Shown here: positions 24,474-37,139 of the stretch, piece by piece
How the letters are laid out: each line of letters begins with the position of its first letter
Numbering within the stretch: the first letter of the stretch is position 1
Assembly (NCBI GenBank): GCA_030549775.1
Contig: CM060171.1
Span: 140,648,859-140,712,858, forward strand
Reading direction: 5' to 3'
Source: Tamarix chinensis
Taxonomy: Eukaryota; Streptophyta; Magnoliopsida; Caryophyllales; Tamaricaceae
DNA: 64,000 nucleotides
Program-made: the position numbers and the translations under genes
The notes under the pieces: model-generated
What the model saw: only the letters and a program-made list of their open reading frames with translations
Told to the model about the DNA's origin: nothing
Databases searched by the model: none

Positions 24474-25781
24474 TTCTGACAGTTAAGCCAATGGCCACAG
24501 GGATAAAGCTAGTGTCCTTAAAGAATTATTTATTCCCACCTGGTTATTGAATCAAACTCCAGAATATATGCTCATATCGCTATGATTATGATATGGGTAC
24601 AGAAGTACTATTAAGAATTCATTATATTGTATCGCGGTATACAAACCAACCCGAGCTTCGGTTGTGCACGTTAGAATAGATGCTAATAAGACAACTCCTT
24701 ATCTTACATCCATAGCTACCTCTACTGTATCTAACTCCCTCTGGATTGAGGATCATGCAGATTGCTTACTTGATGTGCTCCTCAATGATTCAAGTTAATG
24801 AAGGCCCGTAAAAAGGTAGAATGTGGCGGAATTAAATTTCCATCGTTGCAAAAAATGTACTTTTGCTTGATTTAAGAACTAGGCATAAGAAATGAAGCTC
24901 CCTAAATTATGAAGATAAAACGATAAAAATATCTAAATGGAGTAAAGAATGGGATTAATTATATTGAGAGAGTTAGCTAGACATCTAATTGATTAAAATT
25001 TAATCTAAGATGCATTGGTGCATTTGGATAGGCAGTCGGATTGAGGAGTACGTATGCTGCGTGGTAGGATAGGAGGAAAATGCTAGTGTGTATTTTCTAT
25101 TCTCCGGAGGACATTGAGAATGCGACTGCAAGTATGTTTGGAGTAGCTGTTAGATACTACGGTATATTATTTTTATACTATACCTGTACTAAAAAGATTC
25201 TTGTCATATATATTTTGAAGATAAAATTTAATTATTGCTTCATCTTAAAATATAATGTATCATGTTATAAAAATAGAATGGATATATTCGTATTAAAAAA
25301 ATATTTTTATAATATATATATTTTTTTATTTTTTTATTAATATACATCGATGATCAAAATTTATTTTTAAAATACATAATTGTTTATAATATGGAGGGAT
25401 TACTATTTAGAAAGTAGGCTTATTATAAGTAGTATATTTTTTTAAAAAAAAAAATTGGTTAAAAAGAAGTTGTTAGAATACCAAACACTCAATAAAACAT
25501 ATTTTATGAATATGTTTGAATGAGTTATATCTGTCAGCTAAGAATAATTATAGTTAATTTATTTTTTAAAATTATTTAAAATATATATTTACTAAATTTT
25601 ATATAAATTTCTAACAACTTAAACTTACTAAGTTTTACATAAATTTTGAAAAATGATAACCAAAAACCAATTATTGGAAGTCAAAACGACGATCCAAGTA
25701 TATCCACACATGTGCTGTCATTTGTTTTGGCCGACGGACTTGAAGTTGATTGAATTCAATGTGATTCTTCACGTGCTAGCA
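24474..25781. other. Intergenic DNA with one coding-like stretch
   Basis: From 24592 to 24798 the + strand is open for 68 codons to a TAA. It reads with ordinary protein-like composition (for example VVHVRIDANKTTPYL and WIEDHADCLLDVL). There is no ATG and no recognisable partner exon, so it may be a gene relic or chance. The rest (24.8-25.78 kb) is AT-rich without a recognisable feature. Confidence 0.35.
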
Positions 25782-27668
25782 TCTATATATATATATAAAA
25801 AACAGAGTTGTCTAACAGATAATATATCTATTATTATTAATCATAAATTACTGTCGCCATATATAATTGCTAATTATTATTATTGCTAATTAATAAGATG
25901 GAATAATTAATATAATTATTTATTAATATAATGCGACTATTCATCTCCTATGTGCATTAAATGTTTATAATTATTCATTTGCTGCACATATGTCAAACAA
26001 TTAATTTTAATAAAGTATTGACTATACATTTTTTAATCAAATATTTTCTTAATTAATTATCCGAATATATACAGAAAACTATTCATTTCCTACGTATTAA
26101 TTGAATTGTCAAATTATTCATCTCTTGCACATTAATATATAAATAATTAATACACCAAAGTGCATATTCATTTGATTCACATGCATATATCCATTAATAC
26201 AATGCGATTATTTATCTCCTATGTACAACAAATGCATATAACTATTTATTTGTTGTAAATATGTCGAACAACTAATTTTAATAAAGTATTAATCAAATAT
26301 TTTCTAATCAAATATTTTTTAATTAATTACCTGAATATATGCAGTCAACTATTAATTTCCTGTGTATTAATTGAATTGTCAAACTATTCATATCCTACAT
26401 ATTAATACATATTAATATATAAATAATTGATAAATAATTAATACACCAAATAAAGTGCATAAACCAGTTGACCGACACATATGCATCTGCTGCCATTAAT
26501 ACAATGCAATTAGCAAATACATATAACTAATTTTAATGAAGTATTATTTTTTTTCCTTTTTTTAAGGTTAGATCAACATCAATCAAATATGATAATAATA
26601 ATAATAATAATAATAATTTTATTATTTATTATTAATAATATGACTATTATTATTAATACAACTATAATAATTATAACTATTAATATAATTAATACTAATA
26701 TAATTATTTATATAATTTTGATAATTACTATTGTCATAATTTATAATATAATAATGATAATTATTATGATAATAATGAATATTAATATAATTGATTATTA
26801 CTATTATGAATATTATCATGATTAATAATATAATTATTATTAAACAAAAATTAATAACAGATCGACAACATTGGTTATTATATAAAAATAGAGTTGTTTG
26901 GCAGATAATATGCAAACAATTTTTTCTACCTAAACTATACCTATTATTACTAATCATATATTATCATTGCCATATATTATTACTAATTAATAAGGTCAAA
27001 TAAATAATGAAATACTCATGTGTATTAATTGATTTGTCAAACTATCCATCTCCTACACTACACAACAACAACATGATATTCATCTCATATGTATTAATTG
27101 AGATATTCATCTATTGCACATATGTCGAACAACACATATTAATCAAGAATTTTCTTAATTAATTATCTAAAAATATGCAGCCAACTATTCATCTCCTGCG
27201 TATTAATTGAGTTGTAAAATTACTGAATATATGAATGTAACTATTTATCTGCTACACATATATCAAATAATACATATTAATCAAGTATTTTCTTAATTAA
27301 TTACTTGAACATATGAATGCAACTATTCATCTCCTGCATATTAATTGAATTGTCAAACTAATGAACATATGAATGCAACTATTTATTTCATGCGAATAAC
27401 AAGTTCATATAACTATTTATCTTCTGTCATTAATACAACACAACTATTCATATCCTACATCCAACAAATGCATATAACTATTCATCTGTTGCACATATGT
27501 CGAACAATACATATTAATCAAGTATTTTATTAATTAATTACTTGAACATATACAACCAACTATTCATCTCCTACGAATTAATTAAATTGTTAAACTATTC
27601 ATCTCTTATATAATAATATATAAATAATTAATACATCACTCGTGCATTGCACGGAAAAATGTAACTAG
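25782..27668 (+). mobile_element. Non-autonomous Helitron (1.89 kb)
   Basis: The 5' end TCTATATATATATATA follows an A (25781). The 3' end is CTAG (27665-27668) followed by T, so insertion was between A and T without duplication. Eleven bases before CTAG lies a hairpin, CGTGC-att-GCACG (27641-27653). These three signs define a Helitron. No Rep/helicase coding region exists, so it is non-autonomous. The interior is very AT-rich and repetitive: 'caactattcatctcctac' with 'ttaattgaattgtcaaac' recurs at least eight times (25.93-27.6 kb), and the opening 'agagttgt..gcagataat' region recurs at 26889. Confidence 0.85.
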
Positions 27669-27815
27669 TTTGTTAAAAAAGAAGAACAAGAAGCCTGATT
27701 TGAGTTTAAAAGTATTGTTGAAGTTGATAATTGATAATTTGTGGTTTTTATTTCTATATTTTTCTAAGATCGGAAAAGAGGTGACTCACAAAATAGCTGG
27801 AACTACAACTTGGCG

Positions 27816-27829
27816 CCCCCCCCCCCCCC
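27816..27829 (+). repeat. C14 homopolymer
   Basis: A run of 14 C in 'tggcg(C)ggggcc'. Such runs are error-prone in sequencing, so its length may be unreliable. Confidence 0.8.
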
Positions 27830-27990
27830 GGGGCCAAAAATTGTATTGTGAATCGCCTTAGCACCTTTATTTATTCAAGCAGAGAGCAAATGGCGAGACA
27901 TTCCTCCCGAAGATGAACTGCTTTGCCTACTGCGCATCCCTGTTCAATGTAGATAGAATTTGCAGCGTTCCGTGCCTGAACATTAGCTTT

Positions 27991-28118
27991 CTAATGCCTG
28001 TCTTCTAGGTTGGGCACGTGCAGCCACATGTAAGAATGCTTAGCGCCAGAAGTGTCCCACGTCCGCCAAACATAACAGGGGAGTTCATGCTGTCCGATGT
28101 CTATTGCAGAATCAAATG
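27991..28118 (-). pseudogene. Orphan terminal-exon-like fragment, unknown protein
   Basis: Read on the - strand, a splice-acceptor-like 'ttgacag' is followed by 42 codons without interruption and a TAG. The peptide contains IDIGQHELPCYVWRTWD and KHSYMWLHVPNLEDRH, a composition unlike the AT-rich surroundings (base composition is balanced). No upstream exons are visible to the right before the GT47 promoter at ~28.97 kb. It could be the 3' exon of a degraded gene or a captured fragment. I do not recognise the family. Confidence 0.35.
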
Positions 28119-28381
28119 CTGTCAAGCACAAATTTTGATAGGAGCTAGTTAATTATACTTAAAATGAATGAATGAAATGTTCGAAGCCATTTTTTTTCTT
28201 TCTTTTCTGTCCGTTAACGACTCCATTAATTTTATAAGATGGATAAAAAATTAGTTTTTATATTTTTATGAAGGATCACACTATAATTTATTGTCTACAT
28301 AAAGATAAAAACGCTATCGATTGATCATAAATAAAGTATTTGATTGAAAGTTTGTGATATAAATTAAAGTTTTACTACATA

Positions 28382-28493
28382 GTTTGTTTGATATTATTAA
28401 AAAAACAATTATTATTTTATGTAATTTTTGTTTAGTTTTTTCTAATAAAAAATTATATAAGATAATTATTTTTTATAACTAAACCAAATAAAG
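28382..28493. mobile_element. Small foldback element (~112 bp)
   Basis: The left arm 28382-28424 ('tttgtttgatattatt') and right arm 28451-28493 ('ataactaaaccaaataaa') form an imperfect inverted repeat with a short loop, typical of a small MITE. The surrounding stretch from 27669 to 28960 is otherwise AT-rich and unassigned, apart from the fragment at 27991-28118. Confidence 0.4.
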
Positions 28494-28957
28494 GATAATT
28501 AATGATAAATTATTAGTTTCGGAAACAATTTCTCTTAGTACCTTCATATTCTTAATGATAAAATAACTTATAAATAAATTCTTAAACTTTTTAAATAGTA
28601 AAATTTCTTAATGTATTATTTCCATTGTTGTTTTTTCCTTTGGGATATATAACATATTATCAAAATAAGTTTAGAAGTATCATTCTTTTTATTGTCATTT
28701 GTTATAAAATATAATCAAAGGCATACAATATATCAAAATACATGTCTAGAAAAAGTAATATATATTGTTTTATTTTTATCAACAACTTCCTCTATCAATA
28801 AAAAAAAAAAAAAACCCGGAAGAATGGGCGTAAGATCCAATTGCAAATCTGAACGGAAGAAAAACTGACCTAAAATTGGAAAAATAGCCCACTAATAAAT
28901 TAAGGGAAAATGAAAAGACAAAAAAAAAGTCAAATAAATGAACCATGCAATGTAAGC

Positions 28958-28994
28958 GTGTGTGTGTGTCCATATATATATATATATATATAAG
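28958..28994 (+). promoter_or_regulatory. Core promoter region of the GT47 gene (TATA-like)
   Basis: A short TG run is followed by TATATATATATATATATATAAGG, then abruptly by more GC-rich, pyrimidine-rich sequence (29000-29240) of the type found in plant 5'UTRs. The TATA stretch could place transcription starts near 29.02 kb. This rests on position and composition only. Confidence 0.5.
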
Positions 28995-29298
28995 GAAAGC
29001 CGTTACCGGCACTATCGCCAGGCCCCGCGGTTTCCCATTTTTCCCTTCATTTTGTCTTTCCCCCCTCAAAACCGCGTGAAGTTTCGTCTCTTTGGCGTCC
29101 GTCGGAATAATTTCTTCATCACTTTTCGCCGATCATCAATCCCGTATTTTTCCCGTCCAATTTATCCTTCTCGTTGTAGTTTCGTGGCGGCCTGTGTGCG
29201 TTCAAGCTCGTCAACTTCCGCTATTAGGTTGGCTCCTTAATAACTGTATCTTGAGTTTATTTTGAAACTTATGTTTAAATTACGATTTCTTTTGAACG

Positions 29299-29830
29299 GT
29301 AAGATTTTGTTTTTTTTTATTCCCTATTCTTCTGCACCTAAAACATTGATTGATCGATTGGTTGTTCCGTATATAGTTTGTTGATCGATTGTATGACATA
29401 GTTTCGAAGATTGACTGTTTGGAGCCATGCTGAAGAATTGGTTGCTCGATTATGAAGTTGTTCAATTATGTTGCCAACGCCGGTGGAATCTCTATCAGCC
29501 TTAGAATGCTATAATGATTTTTTATTTTATTTTTTATGAATGAAGTCTGAGCTTCTATTTTGTTGGATGTAAGCTGCCATATAGTTTACTGCCGCAAATT
29601 TCAATTCAATGGTGGAATTGAAGACAATGAAGGGTCATAGATTTTCACGTTTAGGCTGTGGCTAAAATCCGCCCTTCCTCCTCCTAATCATAAGTTCAAT
29701 TTTCGATGGATAAAGTTCTTGAAGAATAACTGAAATGTTGTGATAGTGTAAGGTCTAACTCTGATAAAAATGCTTGTGGTCTTAAGACATGACTGCATCT
29801 GAGATTGTGATCTCCATATGTTTCCATTAG
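29299..29830 (+). other. Probable 5'UTR intron of the GT47 gene
   Basis: Donor 'gaacg|GTAAGATTTT' at 29299 and acceptor 'tttccattAG|gtttt' ending at 29830 bracket a T-rich stretch 51 bases before the ATG. Introns in the 5'UTR are common in plant genes. No transcript evidence is available, so alternative acceptors remain possible. Confidence 0.4.
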
Positions 29831-29881
29831 GTTTTTCACATCTCATGTGCAAAGAAGCAAGCCGAGGCTGTATGACCTCAG

Positions 29882-32800
29882 ATGAACAAGTTCCTGCTGC
29901 GTTTAATTGTTTTGCTACTACACAAAGTTGATTGGAAAAAGCTGTTTCTTGTTGGAGCTATCACAACTGCTGTTTTGATCATTCTCCAAAGTCTTATTCT
30001 TCCCTTTCCACTCACGGCGCGACATTTCGCTCTCCCACTTGATGTTTCTCCACATGATTTCTTGACTAGTACACTGCAATTACGCGTGGGAAATCTGAAA
30101 GAGTTCCAGCTTCATCAAACGTTGACTCCACTCATTCCACAGAATTCTTCCAATGGGCTAGTTCATGTGGTGCAACCTGTGGGAGAGAAGGTTGAAATGC
30201 ATAAAAGAAGAAGGGGGAGGAGACACAGGAGGAGCAAGTTGGATCCTCCTCCTCCTCCTCCTCCTCCTCCACTGTCTCCACCTTCACCTTTGCAGGTATC
30301 TTCTTTTGTTTTTACTCAATTCTGTGAATTGAAACAGAGATGACTGGTATTTTTGGGATTTGATTGTTTGTGTTATGATTTTCTGCTGTAGAGATATGTC
30401 TGGTCCCTGTCACCTGCTGAGCAGCTTTTGTATGCTAGAAAGGAACTGGCACATGCTGCAGTAGCTGTTGATGATCCCGATCTTTACGGTCCTGTTTTTA
30501 AGAATGTTTCTGTTTTTAAACGGTATGAATGGATCTTAAATGGGGCAATTTCACCAAAGTGTATACATAATTTTTTTGGCTGTCTTATGTAAAGTAGTTT
30601 TGCAGTTTTAGCTCTCATATAGCTACATTTTGGGTCTATCTGATCCTAGTTTTATTTGTCCACTGGATTGCAAGTCATGGTTTGGCCATAGTCATCATGT
30701 TCATCTTCTCATGTTTGAATCTCAGGAGCTATGAGCTGATGGATCTCATACTCAGAGTCTACATTTATCCAGATGGCAAGAGACCAATATTTCATGAACC
30801 CCATCTCAATGGAATCTATGCATCGGAGGGTTGGTTCATGAAGTTGATGGAAGGAAATAAGCAGTTTGTGACTAGAGACTCTGAGAAGGCTCACTTGTTC
30901 TATCTGCCGTATAGTGCTCGGCAGCTTCAATCAGCACTTTATGTTATTGGTTCGCATAACTTGTCTCCACTTGCCATCTTTCTTAGGGACTATGTGAACA
31001 TGCTGGCTGGAAAGTATCCTTTCTGGAACCGCACTCATGGATCAGATCACTTCTTAGTTGCTTGTCATGACTGGGTATGTCTTCCAACTATAGAGTTGAC
31101 TCCTGCCTGGCTAGCTGCTTTATACGCAACCCTCTGGGCACTTTGTCAAACTAAATGCCATATGTTATCCCTATTTCACATACTTCTGCGAACTGTCAAT
31201 GTTGTTGCACTGTCTCTGATGTTAGTACCCTATGTCCTTTGTCACATGCAATAAACATCTATGTCAATGCTAATTACTTCCATCCAGAGAGACATTTTCT
31301 TTGTTCTTTTTATCAATCGTAAAAAAGGGTAGATCTTTCATCTGCACCTACTTGTCTCCATAGAGGAAAATACCTTAAAGTATAGCTTCTCGGTTTCCAT
31401 GGCATGCCTTGGAGGAATCCTAGACCAACTTAACAAGGACCTTCTATCGTTTGATTTATTTAAGAAAAACTTTTTTCACTCATAGCAATATATCAAATTA
31501 GTTACAGGGAAGGTAATGGCTCATGATTGATGGCCCATGCACTATCAATATAATTTTGGGGTTACAACTCAATCTACATTCTCCCCCCCCCCTCTCCCTT
31601 TTCTTTATAATCCACAGATCTGAATGTGCACCTGAAGGGTGATTGTGGCCTTAATATAGTATGATATTTGACAATCCTGCCATTGTTTTGAAGGGGAAGG
31701 CAATGACTCATGATTGATGGCCCATGCAGACCTGTCCAGCATTGGAATAATTGGGGCTTGTCAGGGCTTTGCATCATTCTTCTATCTTCAGTTTTATTGA
31801 TCCAGTCACATAATTATTTGTGGGACAATCAGAACATAATTAGGACAAGACAATTCTAGACCAGGTGACAAGAATATTCCTTGTTAATAGTGCAACTTAG
31901 GTCATCGAGAGACACAATCTTTAGTCTTGTTTGGTAAAAAATAAAGCATGATATTTTGTACCAGAACAGCTTAGAGTTGGTAACACCAATTTTGGTTCGT
32001 GAAACAATATGATAGCAAAGAGGTAGAGCATAATATTCTGCACCAGAACCAATTAGAGTCAGGCCTGTTTTCCTTGCCTGAATATTCTGATCTGATTAGC
32101 GCTAATAAAAATTAGTATAACTTATTATTGTTATTATATTAATAATAATTATTAGTATTATTATGAAAATTAAGTATAGTGATAATAATGTTTTTAATTA
32201 ATAGTATTATAATTATTACTTTAATTTATTGTAATATTTATATTAGTACTATATTTATGTAAATAGTAATTATTATATTTAATGTAACATTTATGTAAAT
32301 ATTATTTATTATAGATATAATTATAATTATAGTTATAATATTATAATAAAATTAATAGTTATTATTGTTGTTTTATTATTGCTACAACTATTATTTTTAA
32401 ATTTATTTATTATAATTAATAATAATAATTGTAATATTTATTACTCTAATTTTAATTAGAATATGTATTTTTGTTATAAATAATTAATTATCGTAATTAA
32501 TAAAATTAAATTAATTATAATAATTACAATCAATATTAATTATAGTAATTATAAAATTTATAATTAATAGTAATTATAGTAAGTATAATAGTTATAATTA
32601 ATAAAAAATTAGTAATTACAATAATTATGATTATTATTAGTTATAGTGATAAGAATTATAATAATAATAATAATAATAATAAGAATAATAATAATATTTT
32701 ATCATTATGATTATCTATATTAATCATAATATTAAATATAATAATTACATAATAAATATTGGTATAGTAATAATAATATAAATAATAATTATTATATTGA

Positions 32801-35018
32801 TATAATAATTAAATAATAAATATTAATAATATTACTAATGAATAATATTAATTAAATTAAATAATGAATATTGATATAATAATAATAATAATAATAATAA
32901 TAAGTGCCCATATCTGATATGATTTTGTTGGTGTTGATCTAATAATAGTCATAGTAAGTGTCAATATCTAATATGATCCGAAACTAAGGTCCGAAAACAT
33001 GCCTTTAGTCGCACCAACTTTGGTTCATGAAACAATGTGATCCCATTATATTCTTTTCAGTTTTACTTTATTGTCGCTTGAATCTGTAGCTTGTGTTGCA
33101 TTATTTGGGGTTTGACTACTATGTGGTTGTGGATGTTAGAAACTGCACGGCAAATCAAGAAACGTCTTTGCCTATAATATCTATAAAGAAGGTCGAAATG
33201 GTGACATATGCTTAAAATCCATGGATGGTGATTTATGCACTATTGTTTTGCTTTAGAAGGGTTGGAGCTTGTGACTTTGATACCACATCTTTGGGACAGA
33301 GAATATAATATAGTCAAATTCTCTGCCCACACTGTATAAGAACCTCTAAGGTCGTTTGAACTCCTACAGTAGTCTCACCAAGGACTTAAAGACTTCAGTA
33401 ACCCTTATAGCCTTGTGTTCGGCAATATGGAAGGAATAGTTTATTCTCTAGGAGCTGTCTGATCTGGGTAAAATAAATAGATCTATCTTAAGTTAATGAA
33501 TGTACAGCCCTGCAGGTATCAGCATGGTATATAGCTTCGGCTACGGTCAGGCAATAAACAAAAAACATATTTTTTTGGGACCAAGATTAATCAACTAGCA
33601 GATAAGCACAAACTTGTCTGTAATCAGCTTATGAAATTCCAAGGCACCTTGATCTGAAATACTAAGGTTCATTTGGATGAAGAACTTTAGAAATGAAGAG
33701 CCTATTTGGAACGAAATCCATTAGAAATGGAAGTCCATTTCCAATTCCAAAAGATTGTAGCTCTATTTCTATTGTTTGGAACTTAATGGAAAAAATGTAG
33801 AAATGCTTTTGTACAAGATTTGGATCTCCCAATTTTTTGGAGATAGAGTTGCATTTCTTATTTGTTTTCATATACCAAACAAGAAAATTCTAGAAAAGAC
33901 AAATAGAAATCTGTTTCCATAATTTGTAGGCATTCCAAATAAGTGGGAAGGGATTTTTAAAATGATGAGATTATTAAAGTGATTCACTTTTATAAATTTT
34001 TAACTTTAATTTAATTTTTTGGATTTCCATAAAGATAAGGATAAGAAGTTTGTAAATTCTATTTTAAAGTATCCAAATAGAGTATTTAAAATACGGAAGT
34101 CTATAAACTCTTCCTTTAAGCAAAAATTTCTCCTAAAAATACTTCATTCAAACGAAGCCTAAAATTCTCAAGTGAGATAACGTGACAGCTTGTTCTGTTT
34201 TCACCTAAACATGTAAATTATTCAATAAATGAGGAAAAATAAACTTGCTTGCTTCCCTGATACCTGCATGTGATGAAGTCCGTCCTTTTGAAGGATGACA
34301 GTATATTTTCATTCTTTTAATCTGTTTGCTGTTTGTTTTCTAGGGGCCTTATACATTGAAGGAGCATGAAGAACTTATGAAGAACACTATAAAAGCTCTA
34401 TGCAACGCAGATCTATCTGAAGGAATCTTTAAGGCTGGAAAGGATGTTTCCTTACCAGAAACCACAATCAGACTTCCCCAGAGACCCCTTCGAAATGTGG
34501 GTGGTGGAATAAGAGTCTCTCAGCGTCCAATACTGGCATTTTTTGCAGGAAACATGCATGGAAGAGTTCGTCCGGTGCTTCTTAAGCACTGGCATAACAA
34601 AGATGATGACATGCGAGTTTATGGACCACTACCTATCGGAGTTTCAAGGAAGATGTCTTATATCATGCACATGAAATCAAGTAAATTCTGTTTATGTCCA
34701 ATGGGATATGAAGTCAACAGCCCTAGGATTGTTGAGGCCATATACTATGAGTGTGTACCAGTAATCATTGCAGACAATTTTATTCCTCCACTCAATGAAG
34801 TGCTTGATTGGAGTGCTTTTTCTGTTGTGGTGTCAGAGAAGGATATTCCGAAGTTGAAGGAAATATTATTGGCTATTCCATTGAGACGTTACCTAAAAAT
34901 GTTACATAACCTGAAGATGGTGCAGAAGCATTTCCTTTGGAACCTGAGACCAATTAAGTATGATCTTTTCCACATGATTTTGCATTCTATTTGGCTTAGC
35001 AGGCTGAGCCAAATTTAA
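29882..35018 (+). CDS. Exostosin-family (GT47) glycosyltransferase, four exons, 522 aa
   Basis: Exons are 29882-30295, 30392-30522, 30726-31074 and 34344-35018. All junctions are GT-AG, and the joined frame is open from ATG to TAA. The protein is a Golgi type II membrane enzyme: a short basic N-terminus, one membrane anchor (about residues 21-42), a basic stem (RRRGRRHRRS) with a nine-proline run (122-130), then the exostosin domain from about residue 183. Family hallmarks include LRVYIYPDGKRPIFH, GIYASEGWFMK, KYPFWNRT, DHFLVACHDW, RPILAFFAGNMHGRVRP, SSKFCLCPMGYEVNSPR (410-426), VEAIYYECVPVIIADNF (428-444) and the C-terminal HFLWN...YDLFHMILHSIW. Plant GT47 enzymes build cell-wall or related glycans. 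The donor and acceptor cannot be read from sequence. Length is normal for the family. Intron 3 (3.27 kb) is swollen by repeats. The first ATG was chosen because it gives the membrane anchor. Confidence 0.95.
32106..32905. repeat. Extremely AT-rich low-complexity block in intron 3
   Basis: About 800 bp made almost entirely of (A/T) words such as aataat, attata and ttaatt, with AAT runs at ~32660 and 32880. It is bounded by related segments on either side (see intron 3). Confidence 0.8.
33666..34159. mobile_element. PIF/Harbinger-like MITE (494 bp) in GT47 intron 3
   Basis: The left end is GGTTCATTTGGATGAAG. The right end, read on the other strand, is GGCTTCGTTTGAATGAAG. The 3-bp duplication TAA flanks it (33663-33665 and 34160-34162). 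TIRs of this type with a TWA duplication point to the PIF/Harbinger superfamily. A second, inner inverted pair ('cctatttggaacg' near 33700 and 'cattccaaataag' near 33931) suggests another MITE nested inside. Confidence 0.78.
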
Positions 35019-35600
35019 TTCTGGTTTTATAGTGAACTGGTCATCGGTCCTCAGAGAACTTGTAGTCTACTGTTCTTCAAGATGGATTAGGGCGCGGGAA
35101 CTGATCTAAGTGCACTCTGAAGAGGATCGGATTCTTCATATTGTTCTTGGCTGACATTCATGATTTAGAGTATTGATTTTACATCGCTTGCCTTGATTTT
35201 TCCTCCGGTTTGGAACTTGAAGTGCTTTTCGGCTTTGCAAAATGAGATGCGGAGCAGCAGACAAAGCAGAAACGAAGTTGAATTTGATTGCATGCACAGG
35301 TATGGCATGGTTGATAAGTGTCACTCATTGGCAGCATAAAATAGATTCAGCATTTGTATTTCCCAATTCTGCATGTGTTGGGCGTTTCCTTGTCCTCACA
35401 GTACAGATCTAATATCTCTGACACATGTGGACCTGATAATTTGTGTCGACTTGTGCCCAAAACATAATTACGAGCATGAAAACGTTGTTTGCTGATGTTC
35501 ATTGGTATGCCAAGCATATGATTGTTTGATCTGCCAAGTTCAATTTTATCTCACATCTTTTAGGGTTTTGTAAATGAATGTTTTCAATTGTCCTTACAAT
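35019..35600 (+). other. Probable GT47 3'UTR and flank
   Basis: Balanced, non-repetitive sequence follows the stop codon. A plausible 3' end lies near the 'ttttgtaaatgaatgtttt' stretch (~35570), but no single poly(A) signal stands out. Confidence 0.4.
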
Positions 35601-37104
35601 CAAATATAAAGGAATGGGTTAGCTTGCATCTTAAAACTCTTTATTAAGTGTGTTGGGTCTGTCAGGGAAGTTCATGTCTCCCTGGATCTTCACTTACTGC
35701 TGAGCTGGGCTGAACTTTTTCGAGTTCGAAATCGTGTTGTTTAATAAATGATCTTGAAAGTAAGACTCAGACTCATCTCTTTTAGTTAAATGAGCCGAAC
35801 AGTTTGTGAGCTGTCTCGGCTTATTTATAGCCCCATATATGTCTAACAAGCAAGGGATCCAAATAATTATCCACTTTTGCATTGGATAATTCTGCTACTG
35901 CAACCATCCTCATGCAATTTCTAAAGCAGCTGGCTTACTGTATATTAGGTTGAGCCTTGAGCTGTGGCATACGGCTGAGACTTGTCAATTTCCAACCAAA
36001 CAAATTTAGACATTGTTTTGACTTTGTAGTCCAGAACTTTGAATTCTAGGTTGGGGGGGGGGTTCAAGTCTCCTTCCCAACTAATTATTGATATTTTCTG
36101 AAGTTTATTTAAATGTTGTATTTCATCATTTTACATGCATACAGTTGTGCTTCTATTTCATTCGATAACTCGTCAGTAACTTTTCTCCTCTCAAACGTAT
36201 GCAGGTCAGGAAGTGGCGGGGAGTAGTCACTGTCTAAAGTAACGCTGTACATGGCCGTGAGATGGACAAATTTCTGCACTATAATTTTTATATGGGAAAT
36301 GTTCTGTCCTGAAAACTATCAGCTGAAGGTGGGACTCACTATCACTGATGGGGGTAAACAGAGTTGAAAAAAAAAAAGAGAAGGTTTTAACACACTTAAA
36401 ATTCGTATAGTGTAATGAAATCCCCACTGAGATTGGTTGAAACCATATACATAACTTTTACCGTAAAAATGAGTAAGGAAATATGATGTTACTGTTACTT
36501 GTCGCTATGATTGCTGTATTGAATGTGCTTACAGTATTGAGCTCCTGTCTCCTTGACTGCTATTTCAGTCTCTGATAAACGCAAAGGCCCCCTAGTGCAT
36601 GTGCTAAATTGCTAGTGTGCAGGAACTCTAGATACCAACTCGGTACGGAAAGTTTGGACCGGCGATGACCAATGTCTGCACTGGTAGCTGGAGTTATTGT
36701 AACCTAATAATGGGCTAATTACTTAACACACAGAGATGGGCAGTGTGTGTAGGCGGAGACCTCTCTTCCTGCTTCCTTACATTTTGGATTCCGGACGATT
36801 TATTTTGATATTTTTAATGGTAGTTAATAGTTTGTCTGTACAGCCAACGTACACGGGAGTCCCCGATTTGAAAACATGTGTATACGGAGTTTGTCGTGTA
36901 GCGGAGCCCCTTTCACCCTGTATGGGGTAAAAGCCAAACACCATGACATTCACACCCTGTAGTAGAGTGTGTAGGTTAGGGCATTTCCTCTGATAGTTCT
37001 AACCAAAAGGACCAGAGAGGAGGGCGTTAACTCCAGTACATGTGTGTGTGTGTGTGTGTATAGTACTAATATATATGAGGGCTAGTTAAAGTATTTTTTT
37101 TCAA

Positions 37105-37139
<35 letters not shown>

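Larger units (their letters stand above)
31075..34343 (+). other. GT47 intron 3 (3.27 kb) with repeat content
   Basis: This intron is far longer than introns 1 (96 bp) and 2 (203 bp). It holds a duplicated 'atgactcatgattgatggcccatgca' type segment (31514 and 31693), and copies of an 'accaa(c/t)tttggttc(a/g)tgaaacaat' segment at 31987 and 33010 that flank a ~0.8-kb, almost pure A/T block (32106-32905). It also holds a Harbinger-like MITE (33666-34159). No coding sequence was seen. Confidence 0.8.

Noticed and set aside
26589..26957. Open frames of Ile/Asn on both strands
   Set aside because: Translation of AAT/ATT-rich Helitron interior.
28962..29240. 92-codon open frame before the GT47 gene
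   Set aside because: It begins in the TA repeat and lies in the presumed 5'UTR. No conserved motif. Treated as leader sequence.
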